This document shows positions 23,582-36,900 of a stretch of DNA of 64,000 bases, one piece after another (the first letter of the stretch is position 1; every line of letters starts with the position of its first letter). Both the position numbers and the translations under genes were made by a program. Below the pieces are notes generated by a model. That model was not told where the DNA came from and made no database searches. It was given only the letters and a program-made list of their open reading frames with translations. The DNA comes from Okapia johnstoni. Lineage: Eukaryota > Chordata > Mammalia > Artiodactyla > Giraffidae. Where the stretch lies: contig CM044306.1 in NCBI GenBank assembly GCA_024291935.2, forward strand, positions 6,597,001-6,661,000. The letters are read 5' to 3'.

Positions 23582-23834
23582 TGAGAGAATAGCATTTAAA
23601 CATGTATATTATCATACGTGAAACAGATCGCCAGCCCAGGTTCGATGCATGAGACAGGGTGCTTGGGGCTGGTGCACTGGGATGACCCTGAGAGATGGGA
23701 TGGGGAGGGAGGTGGGAGGGGGGCTCAGGATGCGGAACACACGTACACCCATGGCTGATTCATGTCAATGTACGGCAAAAACCACAATAGTGTAAAGTAA
23801 TTAGCCTCCAATTAAAATAAATTAAAAAACACAA
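23582..23834 (+). mobile_element. Young L1 (cattle type) 3' end with 11-bp TSD
   Basis: 5'-truncated L1 of about 250 bp covering only the 3'UTR: cgtgaaacagatcgccagcc, ggggctggtgcactgggatg, catggctgattcatgtcaat, agtaattagcctccaattaa and an A-rich end. TAAAGTGTATT at 23571-23581 and 23835-23845 is a perfect target-site duplication. Confidence 0.92.
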
Positions 23835-24119
23835 TAAAGTGTATTGGCTAATAATTGTTCTGGAAACCAGTTATCTGTATTACTCCTGTATTTTACTACC
23901 AGATGTCAGTTAGTGTTCATTTTAGCATTCTGAACTCACACTGACTTTAAACCTGTTTTCTTTAGAGAGAAGCCCACTTCTCTCTGGGCCTTCCTTAGTC
24001 TGTTTTAATTCTAAGGGGTCATCAAATCATTGGCTAGCAGGGTTGTTAGTAACAAAGAAAAAAGCAACTAAGCAGGTAGAATTGGGGAAACAATCTCAAA
24101 AAGACGACACAGGACACAG

Positions 24120-24995
24120 TGTTTCAAAATTCGTACATCATTTACTTTAAGCAACAGTCCAGGATTGTGAAGTACAACACACATTTTAAGGATGAGACTT
24201 CCGTTTCATGGTCAAGCACCAGCATCATGCACACAGCTTCAAGTTATCTAAGAAGAGCACTGCCCCCAGGGGGTCCCTTCCCCATGAAGACCCCGCCCCT
24301 GCTTCACCACCTGGAATTCATCAGTCTGAGTGAACATGGAAAGCGTTCCTCTGCGTGGGAGCAGCAGGCTTTGCTCAGCCAGTCATGTTAAGTATCTGGC
24401 TTAAATACATCTTAAGGTTCAGAAATAAAAGGCAATTTTTTGTTTTACTTTTTTTTGCTTTGCAGGCGGCAAGGCATAGGGCAGAGGCCTTTTATCGCTC
24501 CCTATGGCACAGGAAGATGCTTTTAGCAAAGGGCACTGACAAGTTAGGGCAACACCAGGTAGGTTTCGGCATCAAGACAACCTTGTTCGGGGGCCTGAAG
24601 GGACAGCGCATGTGGACTGTTGACTGGTCTGTCCGATCCAGGCTTGGTAAACCCAAGTAAAGCTGACCAAAAAAGGGTTTTAAAAACCTCAGTACAAAAG
24701 ATCCTCTAACACACTTGAAACCAAACTGTTTGTTCTTAAAAACACGGTACTAAGTGTCACAAAGCTTTCCCTCCAATCTACTACTAGAAAACACTCATGC
24801 CAAGGCCTACAGACCCAGAGGAATCGGGACAGACAGAGAACCTGTTCTTCCAATAAAAATAAAATAAAAAGACAGCAGTACATAAAGTGCTTCTTTTTAA
24901 TGAAACAAATCCAAAAGATGTACAGTCAGGCTCAAGTTGTGCAGTTCACAAGCATGGAAAAAAACAAAAAAGGACAGAGTTCGGGGCAGGCGGAG
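24120..24995 (-). other. JPT1: JPT1 3'UTR (probable)
   Basis: Sequence after the JPT1 stop. No minus-strand AATAAA was seen. ATTAAA occurs at about 24896-24901 (very early) and AGTAAA at 24141-24146; the latter would give a UTR of about 870 nt and is preferred. Confidence 0.5.
24141..24146 (-). terminator. Candidate JPT1 poly(A) signal (AGTAAA)
   Basis: Plus-strand tttact is AGTAAA on the minus strand, a known variant hexamer. Choice over other variants is uncertain. Confidence 0.4.
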
Positions 24996-27900
24996 CTAAC
25001 CCAGGACGAGGCTGGACTTGCCGCCAGGGGGGTTTCTCCGGGATGGCACAGGTGCCGGCGCCACCGGGCTGGGCACAGGGGCGGCAGGCACAGGCTTCTC
25101 CTCGCTCTGCCCCAGGCTGGCCTGCAAGTCTGTGTCCACATTTTCTAGGAAAACAGAATGAAAGTAAGACTAAAAACTATTCTCAGTGAAGATTACGAGT
25201 CTAAGTTTTTTGGGGGGGGCTTTTTGGAGGATGGTTCAAACCAAGCCTAGAGCTATAAAGAAAAAAACAATTGGCACGTGGCCACTATCCAGAACCAACC
25301 CCTGTTAGTGTTCTGCCATGTGTGTCCCCAGGTCTTTCTCTGTGTACGTTCTTTTCTAAATTACATAAATATATGGCGACATCAATATTTTAAATGAGAA
25401 CATTACAGGTAAGCCCTAGGTCCACCAGTCCACTTCTGGGCGGGTCTCCTCCCCGTTCCCAGAGGCCCTACTACTAGCTGTGTGCATTCCTCCCGTCCAT
25501 TTATTTTATGTAAGCTTTGTGTATTTTATTTCCAGCATATGACAGACAATCGTGTTTTTATTGTATTTAACATAATTGATATCAACTTGTAACCTCTGGA
25601 AATTTACCCCCACTCATACACATGGGCAGGTGCTTCCCTGGTGGCTCAGCGATAAAGAAACCGCCTGCAATGCAGGAGACTCGGGTTTAGTCCCTGGGTC
25701 AGGAAGATCCCCTGGAGGAGGAAATGGCAACCCACTTCACTCCAGTAATCTTGTCCGAGAAATCCCATGGACAGAGGAGGCTGGGGGGGCTACAGTCTAT
25801 GGGGTCGCAAAAGAGTCTGACACGACTGAGCAACTAACAACGTACACATGGTCATATTTCATCTTGCTTAATTCATTGATTATAGTATGTATACAGTATA
25901 CACGATTAATCCTCTACTGATAGCCAAAAAGTAAAACCAGTCTGACCATTCTGAAACTGTAATGCGTATACTCTGGAACACGGGCCCAGGGGGACACGCA
26001 CTGTCGTCTTCAGTTTGAACCGAGACTGGGCACCTCCTTCCACAGGGGCGGTACAGGTCCACTCTACCGCCCACGTCAGAGCATCGTTCCCTCACATCTG
26101 TCCGCTTCCCCCACTTGATAACCACCTCACCTTAATATCTGCCTAAGTGATGGGTGAAGAATTATTATTTAATTCTGTCATGTGTTAATGTTTTCATGAC
26201 TAATGAGTAAGGCTGACTTTTAAAAACCATATAATATCCAGCTGTACAGACATTTATTAAAGACTCCACCCCCACCCACTGATGGTTAATTATCTTAATC
26301 CAGTTACTCCCATCATATCAACCCTGCCCTTTCCTCATTAAAGTCTTAAGAACCAATGTTATTATCATCCAATGTCCTAGATACTACTTGACTGATTCCC
26401 AGACTGACTTGTGAAATTCTCAACCAGCACATAGGAATCTTTAACCAGGTTGTTGTCACTGATTCAAATTCAAGAGTAATTGCAAAAGAAAAAAATGCAT
26501 TATTTTCTGCAAAAGGTAATTTTTATGAAGAGTTTAATAGTTTAAGGCATGTCAGACTTATTTTTAATTAAAAAAAAAAAGCCAGCTCTCTTCATTTCAG
26601 TGTTAAATCTTAAATTCTGTTGCATATTCTAACACCTACCTTGCAATAATCACACAGAGGCACCTTTAGTATAAAAAACTAAGATATTTATAGGACTTGG
26701 AAGAAAAACTACCTTAAGGTTTAAAGACATTTATTCTCTCCTAGTTTAGAAGTTGCAAAACCCTGGAAGCAGGGAAGGAGAAATACTGGTTATGACATAT
26801 GCTATGTAAGAACTTCGTATGCACTCATATTAGACACCAATGCAAAGTACTAACTCCAAAAAAATTATTCATAAAAAAAAGTTCCTCATAAGACTAAACA
26901 TTAAAGGTCCACATTGCTAAAACCACTTGTACTAAGTTTTCATTCAGCCGACTGAAACAGGGAAGTTCAAGGAGGAAGTCTTATATCAGAAACATAACAT
27001 CTCAGAAATATGCTACTGCTGCTTTAAACTTTTCATGTATTTTTGGATTGTTCGATAGAACTGACTTCTAAGGCATATAATGTTCTGCACTATTCAGCTA
27101 CAGGTAAAAATGTAGTACGCGCTTTCCAAGATGACAGCACTCAGTTATGAACCAAAGCTTGGTGAGAAAGGGTTACCCCTTAGCTTCCTGTTGCACAAGA
27201 AACAGGACCAAATGCACCAACACAAAGTACCCAAGTCCTGCGACAATCGCCCTTAAATAACCTAGGGAAGCATGTCCAATTCACTGCAAATACAAACAGA
27301 ACCCAAGAACCCACATTTTAAAGCCATCCAAGATAGACGAATACAGACCATGACCTGAACCAGCGGATCAATCCAAGCTGTTTCATTTCTGCTGCGAGGA
27401 CACAGCCTCCCCACTGGACAGGATCTAACTGAATTCTCCACCATCTGGGCCAACCAGCTGAGGAACACTTCAGACGGACACAAATGTTACCCTGCAGCTC
27501 TACCATGGTGGTTTATTTCCATAAAATGATTTTTAGATAAACAAGCTCATTATTCCTACCAATCTCATGTTTGCCTTTATCATTATGAACGGAGCCGCTT
27601 TGTCTTTCACAACTGGGTAACAACAAGCTGAAAGAGAAAAAGGGGAGGGAAAAAAGCACCTATGGAGACTACACAACCGCAGGCTTTAACTTAAATGCTC
27701 ATTTGTCCAGTCAGAAATACTCTGGCCAGAGAAGATGGAGGTTGGTTGGTTACTTCCTTGAGTCTGTGTTAAGTACAGGAATTGAGAGTAAAGGCTTTAG
27801 AAACTTTTATGGGACTTGACAGAGAACTTTTGTCTACCGAATCCAGTAATTTAAAAGATGTTTTTGTTCTTTTAAACAAAAACACTTCTGCCATAATATA

Positions 27901-30900
27901 CACCCTACATACTCCTTACTTGTCTGTCTTCTCTGGCACACCAGTAAGGTAACTGATCAGACACCAATGTCAGAAGAGAAAAAAACGACTCATCTAAGGA
28001 TCACAAAATTAGAACCTCTAGAAAACACAACAGACTTGCCCGAAGGTAGGTAAGGACTTCTGCCCAAGCTTCCCGGACCTTCTCCCTCTTTCTTCAAGAT
28101 TTCCGAAGTCCTCAGAACAGACATTCCTGTGTTTAATTATCCAAAAGATGAAGGCAGTATATACAAGCAAGATCTGCTTTATTTAACTGAGCAGAACTGA
28201 TTGGCTTTGCAGTGAAGTTGCTGACAGAACTGGGGTGGACTTTTACTCACCAGACATGGTCTGAATCGTCCTGCCCCTTGTCATTGTATGACAGACGAGC
28301 TAAAAGTAGCAGCAGTCAGGAGCAGAGAATAATCAGGTGCCAAACGGACGATCGTTTACAAACCACAAAAAGGAGGGACTTGTCGTGCTGCACAAGTGGC
28401 ACGTGCTCCTCACCTGAAGGGTCTGTAACACTGAGCTGGGGGTGGGGGAGAGAATTTTAGTTTTTTCAGTTACAGCTCAAGAGTTTTATTCGGCAAACAA
28501 AGAATAGTATACCCTCGAGGCGTGAAGGCGGGCCGACCCCAAAGGAGAGGCTGCGAGAATTAATTATTAGCAGGACAAATGACATATATTTTCATAACTT
28601 CAGGCTCTCACTTCTCTGGGCTTCCCAAATTTGTAATTCTTGAATAAAGATTAGTTGCTTCTTGGGCCTCCCTGGTGGCTCAGTGGTAAAGAGGAGACAA
28701 GGGTTTGATCCCTGGTCGGGAAAGATCCCACACGCCACAACTGTTGAGCCCATGCTCCAAAACAAGAGAATCCATCACAATGAGGAGCCTGATCACCGCA
28801 ACTAGACAACAGCCACCGCTCGCTGAAACTAGAGAGAAACCTGTGCAGCAACCAAGACCCAGCACAGCCAAAATAAAAAAATAAATAAACAAAATTATTT
28901 TTTTTAAAAAAAGATTAACTTGCTTATTATTATTCTTGCTAAATAAGGTCTGACATCGGAAGTATTTCTGAATACAAAAAGCAGCGGAATCAAAAAGTCT
29001 AGATTTTTTTTTTTGAACCTCCAGAACAATCTTTTTAAATGCAACAAGCTAGATAGGAACAAAAACTAATACACCTCCAGTCCAATGAGAACACTGTCTG
29101 CGGAGGGAAAACTCAGGTAAAGTTCACAACGGTTCAGAAGATTCTCCTCCCCTCAGGCCCAGCGAGAGATGAGACAACCAAACAGGAATTTCTGTTTTCC
29201 GGGAAGACCGACTTGCCACATGTAATGGCAGAAAAAAGCCTTGAGGAAGCGGCTTCGTCCTGGGCCGGCTGCGTGTCAACGGGTCAACCTGAGCCTGATG
29301 GCCCCAGGCAGACGCGTGTAAACCTCGCACCACATGCACCAGCAATTCTCTGGCACTTGTTAAAGAAGTGCCAATAAATACTTCAAAGATTTTAAATAAT
29401 TAAATGATTACAGCTCTTTTCCACTTATAATTTGATGATGTGGGTGCTAACTGAAAATTTACACCTGCCCGCTAAAGTCATCATTCACAAGATCACAGGG
29501 TTACCGGTGTCTTGCTGAGTAAGCACTTCAGTAGAAAATCAAACTGTAAATTTAATGCTGAGGTCTGAGCTTGAGAGGCCAGAGACTGTTACTAAGAAGC
29601 TCTCACTGAGTGTAACAAATACCAACGTGATGACATCCGTCTGCTCTTAAAGCTTTAGGAAGTTCCCAGCCTTGTTCTCGCTGCTGGCCATGCTAGCTTC
29701 CATTCTGCTTTCCTCTCCCCTCAGAGGGTGGACGCTGGCACCTGGGGCACAGCCAGGTTCACTCTCCAGCAAGCCTCTTTCCCCAGGACATGACTTAAAT
29801 CAAAATTCCAGTCTGTTCTAACGTTTACAGAACCAGAAGTTGGCATACTTTTTTCAGACATACTCACCATGAATGTCACCTTCTCCCTGGAAAAGAAAAA
29901 AGTTAAAAATTTACTTCAGATTTTAATTTGGCCACACGCAAATAACACAATCATAGTTCAGAGAAGCTACTGTCTGTCTGAAGACAGATGTCAAATTTTG
30001 TTTTGATGTAGTCAAGTTCAAGGTCAAGGTGCCCTTCTACAATAAGCAGCCTTTATTCAACTTGGAACAATGCTACACAAAAATGCTACTGGACCCCCCC
30101 CCCACCCCGCAAAATGCTACTGGACAAATTGCCCCAGTGCCAATAACATGGTAAAAACACCAAAAAACCTTCACACTGACACTGATGACCTAATATCGGT
30201 TAGCACTTCAGAGGAGCTTTCATCAGAACGGGAAACTGGTAAACCAATCTTTCCACCCCCTTTCCTTTCTTTTTAATCTAGCTGTTGAAGGGCCTTCATC
30301 AATTCCAAAGCCCTTCTACCGGTCTCCCCACATTCAGGTGGCTGCTGTCTCCATGTGCCCCGAGGTCCCCACTCGGGGACATCCCATCAGGCTTTCCAGA
30401 CATACACCTGGGGCCTAGGGGCCATGCACACCTGCAGACAACCGATGGTAACACTGTGCTACAGCCTCCTGCAGTTTAGCTCAAAACAACAGGCAACATT
30501 TGCCAACAATTAAAACATCCTTGAGCTCAGATATGCTACTATGTGTGAGATACACAGGAAGTGCGAGTGATCCGGTCTCAAAAATCAATACTGACGGATA
30601 AAGACTAACCCAACTGGTAGCAGAGACACATGAACAGACCAAGGTCACATGAACTCATTTTTCTGCTCTATCAATCTTCCATCACCAGTACAGTCAGTTT
30701 CTTTCCTAATTACCTCTCTATATAATAAAACTCCAGTGGATAAAAACCTAGTGGGAGAAAAAGTTCAGGGATGATTGGATAAATAATTTAATAGAGGCTC
30801 TTTGGCCTGAGTATTAACTCCGGGGATTGAGATCAGAAGCAAAGCCTTTAGAGAGTTAGGATAGACAGACGACCTTTGAGAAATTGTTGCTGGAGTGATA

Positions 30901-33900
30901 CTGATGATGATGGATGGGAAAAATTCATGGAAGTTACAGGTAAGTGCTGACTAAGAACTTGTCCCCGTCCGCGGCCTCCTCCTGACCCCTGTCCCACCTC
31001 CCTACCCCTCCCCATTTATGTCATTTTCTCTTTATTCTCTATTTCTATTTACTAACATTGTATTTTTTGAAGTTATAATAAAAATTCAATAAAGATTTAG
31101 TGGTTAAGTGCAAAAAACCCCCAAAACTCCAATGGCAGGTCTTAGTACAGTGGAAGAAGGGAGGGAGGGGGCGCAGCGTGCAAATTTCATTCCTAAAGGG
31201 CGTAAACCTCAAAAAGCCTGTCTCTCCCCCTATATTGTGGCACTGACCTTCAGATCTAAGAAGTCTCCAGAGTTCGCTTCAGAAGAATTCCTTCTCTGGG
31301 GTCCAGATGATTCAGAATCTTCCCTGCCCCCACTAGACTTGGCACCTGAATCAAAATATACTTTCATGAGGAATACAAGGGAAAGACCTAAAGCAAGCCA
31401 CTGTTTAACGAGTTCGCTTCACATGACAACACGAGCAAACAGTGTTAGGGAGTGATGGCTAATAAAATTCTACAGAGGGGCCGCATAAGCCAGCCCGACG
31501 GCTCTCCTTGTCCTTAGCTACCACAGCGACTCTCCGCATCTCCCCTGTCTTAGCCCCCGTCTCTCCTCCCACGACAAGCTTTAATTGTTGTTTCTCATGA
31601 TTAAGCTAGATGTTGCTCAGCAGCACAAAACCGGCTGCGGTGGTCCTGCTGGGTCCACCCCTTGACCACTGATCACAGAGGACTAGTAGTACCTGGTGAC
31701 TTGGCCCAGGAAGGGGGATTTTCCTCAGGTGTCCCGAAGATGCTGGAGGCCATTTTGTTCCTCCTCATGGGTTGTTCTGTTGGTTCATCAAAACCTAATG
31801 AAAAATTGGATCCACCGCCGGGAGGCCGCAAAACCCTAGAAATGATGGTAAAATGTCAGTTTCAGATCAGATCAAGACGCTTCCTGGTACATGTTGTCAA
31901 ACACCATTCATTTCGGTTCCCCCACCCAGTCATTCCACACACACCCCCACAAAAGAGAACTGTTAATGGGAAAATTAGGAATTGATTCCAATGTGGTTTA
32001 AATTCAGTGATAGACCTTAAGGTGGTGAGGTTGTGCACCACACCAGGCAGCTGAAACAGTCCTAAAGCACCAACAGCGGGCTGGTCAGCATCCCCTTTTA
32101 GGAAAAGGCCAGAGCCTAATGGATCCTGTCTGCTGGGCCCAGCTGGACACATTTGCAAAGAAGTTTAGAAGCATATCTTGTTCTTTCTTTTAAAAAAAAA
32201 AAAAGTGTCCATTTTTATTTCCAACAAAAATTTTTAAATGGAAGAATATACATATAAAAATAAACTTGACCAATTTAGAAGCCCAAGGAAAGCTCGTCAT
32301 CGTCTCTCCCGTCTCAGCATCATTCACAAGCTCTGTTTACACACGCGTACCTCACTATTCTCACTAACCATCATGAGTGACCAGTTACAAGGAGAGAGTC
32401 AATCAAGGGTTAAGCGTAGGACTCCATGACATGCTCTACACCCATGAACCTTGAGACACCATCTATAGCTCTTGTGTTTGACAAGGAAATATGGCACTTT
32501 CCCATTTCCAGATCTCCCGGTCACAGGTTGACCAGTTTGTCCCCTCCTTGGAAAAACTCAATTTCATTTGTCCCGTCACTACTCAAAACATAGAAAATGG
32601 AGACGGTTTCATGGAAGATGTCCTAGCTACAGATTCAGTTCCTTTATGGTGATGGGAGTGGTCTATTTTTCTATTTCTTAAGTCGTTTTGAGTAAGAAAC
32701 ATTTCTCTCGGAAGGTGTCCGTTTCATTCAAGTTTTCAGATAAATTCAGCTGTCATTTGTAAACTCAGCTCCTTATATTTGAAAGGAAAGGAAAAATTAA
32801 ACACTTTAGGTAAAAATTCTCTTCTAAGGACCCCTCCAGTGGCATCCCCAAGTTGTGCTTTTTGTTCCATTCCAAATATTTTCGTATTTGCATTATTTTC
32901 TTCTTTGACCCATAAATTATTTAAAAGTACATCTGTAAATTTGCAAACATAGGGTCTTTCCAGTATGATTTCCAGCTTTTCATTATAATACAGACAGGGT
33001 CTGTGTGACGTGTTCCTTTGAAATTTGATGTGTTTTATGGCTTAATAGGTGCTTCATTCTATAAATCTTCTATATGTGCTTGAAAGGAATGTATACTTGC
33101 CAGTGTTCTATATGTCTACTAGATAAAGCCTATTAACTGAGTTGTTCAAATCTATTGATTTTTTTTGGCTACGCCCCATGGCATGTGGGATCCTAGTTCC
33201 CCACCAGAGATCAAATCCGCAGCCTCCCACACACATTGGAAGCACAGAATCCCAACCACTAGACCACCAAGGAAGTCCCATCAGATCTACAAATTTTTAA
33301 ATATGTTTTATCAATTACTGAGATTCTGTTACCAACTTCTCCTACAATGGGGGTTCGGTCAACTTCTCTTCAGGACTGTCAAGATAAGAGTTCTCTCTCA
33401 AAAAGACCACCACTGGAGTATTTTATTTAGTTCAGTAGGGAGAACTGTGATGGATTAACTGGCCAGTCATTTTGATTAAAGGAACAAACCAAATACATAT
33501 TCTCAACTCACTTCATTTACCAAAATAAATTCCAGCTAGGTCAAATATTTAAATTTAAAGCCTAACAAAAATATTGGAAGAAAACATGTACGAATATGGT
33601 TCTAGTCATGAAGGTTTTCCTTCTAAGCACAAGATGAAAGCCAGAAACCATGAAAAATGGACAGATTAAACTTGGCCAAAATACACATATTTGACAAAGG
33701 ATAATAGAATTGCTTTTAAAATAATTAAAAGAATCATGAGAAATAAAAATGGACAAAAGGTACTAACAGACAATTAAAAAATACAGATAGTCTCTAAACA
33801 TTAAAAATTCAAATTCACAAGCAAATAAATGAAACCTTAAACAAAAGAATGTATTTTTTGCTTATTAGGTTGGTAAAGATGAAAAAAATGCCAATAAATT

Positions 33901-36900
33901 TTGCACAAACTTTCTACAGACCATTTTGATAAAATGTATCAAGTGTTTAAATTTGCATCTTCCGTGAACCAGGGAGGAGGTTCTACTTCCATAAGTTTTC
34001 CTAAGTAGATAAGCAGACATATGTACAAGTAAACTTGCAGATGCAGGCTTGGTTAGGCCTAAGCAGAACAGAAGCAAACTGCTTGGACTTCCCCTCTCAA
34101 CTATATCTAGTTCTTAACATCTTCTCCAACCCAGTCAGGCCACATTCTTCCCTGTTCCGTGAACTGTTCTGCCTTATCTCCACTGCAGAATATTTACTCC
34201 CACATTTCCTCCTGCCCAGAGCACTTTCCACCTTTTCCTTGGTGACTGTTTCAAAATCCAGCCCATTTCTTAAACCTTCCCCTCCTCCAGGAAGCCCTCC
34301 ATAACCTTGAGGAATAAGGAGTAGGACGTCAAGAAGAAAGAATGTTAGATACCCTCTCTTTCTGGTTGCCAGTTCTTTCTGTAAAGGACCAAACAGTATT
34401 TATTTTTGGCTTGTGGGTCACTCGGTTTTTTGCAGCTATTCCGCTCCATAACACAGCACAGAGGCAAGCCACGGACAATATGAAAATGAATGAGGACAGC
34501 TATGTTCCAATAAAACTTTATTTACAGACCACAAATTTGATTTTCATGTCATTTTCACAAGTCATGAAAGATACTTCTTCTGGCCTTTTTCAGCCATTTA
34601 TACTTGTAAAAATCAGGTGCCAGCTGGACTTGGCTATAGGGTGGTAGTACACTGGGCTCTGCTCTGTCTAGTTCAACACATAGCCTCATTTTTTAAAAGA
34701 ACAAAGTCAGGCCCGGAGAAGTTCTAAATGAACTGCCCAACTTTAGTTAAGTGACAGAGATGGGGCCAAACCCCAAATCCTCTCTCCCTGGCAGGCACAT
34801 AAAAGTGCTCAAAGTGAAGTAGGGGGATCACTCAATACCATTTTCTCTTTAAACTACAAACCTATACAGTTGGTGTTCTGATTGCTTTTCATGTTTTCTA
34901 GACTGACTGTATTTCTTATATAGGTCCTCTAGCATCTTTCCCTAAATCTAATATTCATGTCTCTCCATAGTAAAATTCAGTCCTTAATTTACACTAAATT
35001 AAAATGTCATTATTATTTTCCAGGGGTGGGGGAAATCCATTGTGTGCTTTTATAACATGTAAAACATTTAAGAGCCCACTGTTTCTAAGTCTCCCATATT
35101 AAATATTCACTCAGATTAAATTCACTAAATGAATTAAGAAATCATGTTCAGGCATACCTCTTATAATTTGGGGTCTGCTAATAAAATTGTTTAAATAATA
35201 ATTAAAGATATGTTACAAATTCTTAACAGTCATTCTCTATGTTAAAGTCAGAAGTGACTAGGTTTTTATCATTTGTACCTCAAATCAACAGACACTTGAA
35301 ATATTATAATCAAAATTAGCTTGCTTCAGAGACTTCCCTGGTGGTGCAGTGGTTAGGGCTCCATGCATCCACAGCAGGGGGCATGGGTTTGATCCCTGGT
35401 AGGGGAACTAAGATCCCCCCCAAAAACAACATTAACTTGCTTCACTGTCATCCCCTTCATTCCCCAGAGATTAGAATGATTTTCCTTACTATCATAATTA
35501 AATTCTCATGGATTATTTCAGCCAGATGAAAATCTTCAAAACCCTAATAGGCCAGGAATTTTTTCTTTTTTGTTAACCTTAAAAAAGGAAAAAAGACACC
35601 ACAATCCGATCACCAGCTGAAAAAAGAAAGTCGAAGCTCTGACCAGCCCAACTTTTTACAGGTCTGTGTCCCTCTTGCAATAGCAGCTTCTACCCACTCC
35701 GATGACGTCAGTGTTGTGGAGCCCATTTGTAACAGTGAGACATCCCCAAACAAAGGATTTGGATCATAAGAGAAATTATTTCAATTTTATTTTCTAAGAT
35801 CCTGCTATTCTTCCTGAACTATGATAATGAGATCAGAATTACATATCTGAGACTCAACAAAAATGTGTCCGTGACCTGCGGGTAGCAATTTATAAAAAAT
35901 TACTTTTTCTTTCTTATCTCTTTAAATCCCAGAGTTCCCATATGAGCTTTGCAGATCATTCCCTATCAGATTAAATTTATAATGTGTTTATGGAACCAGG
36001 AAACTGTTACTGGAGAAAAGAAGTTTAAGAGAATTAGGTGAGAAGAAAAGGTAGGAAGTAAATAAAAGGACAATGCTACCTAGAGTCTTAAGATAACAAT
36101 ATTGGAGGAAAATTGATGACAAAAGGGGGTTAAAACATTTATTCTGCAAAACCACAGGTCATGTATGTCTCACATTTCAAAGCTACAAATCAAAAAATTA
36201 GTGTAAGGATTCTTTTGACCTGGTTACTTAAATTCTTCATGAATTCAGCACTTAAGCTGCATTCAACCCCAAAGGATAAAAACCTCTGATTTTTTAATAG
36301 AATGCTTGAGTTTTCCCATTCCAATCACTACAGTCTGGCCAGCATAAAGTTGATCTGAGGGCACAAAATGAAAAACCAGGGTTCACTTTGTTCAGCGTCC
36401 CCTGGAAAAAAAAAAAAATCTCACTGGAAGGCTGACAAGAGAAGAGGGAGTGACCAGGGTTTGCGTGGGTCTATCTACTCAAGTTCCCCTTCCTCCCAGC
36501 AGCACACTGATTTAGTTTTTAAAATCTTTCCCATTCTTTTCTACATTTGAAAAGGCAACAAAGGAACTGAAGAAGAATGTCATTTCCAACGCTACCTCCT
36601 CAGCCTCACTGCTGAGGCCTGCTTTTTGTCCCCAAGGACTCCAACCCCTGTGAGACACTGCTCTTTCACGGCTGTCTTCTTAGCCCCACAAAATGGCTCC
36701 CTTTGTGCCGCTTGCCCAGGACCCCAAGGCTGCCCACACACGACGGAGGGTCGTGATCAGTGAAGAAGAGAGGCTCAGAGAAAGTGGAATCTAGCTGCCT
36801 CCGCGCCTTGGGCAGGATCCCAGAGACGCCTGTGTCCCACCTTTAAGAACAGCCTGCGTGCAATTAGCCGAGACAATGTGGACATCTTCCACCGCATCCA

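Noticed and set aside
24421..24870. Several AATAAA hexamers near 24425 and 24852 as JPT1 ends.
   Set aside because: They are on the plus strand, opposite to JPT1.
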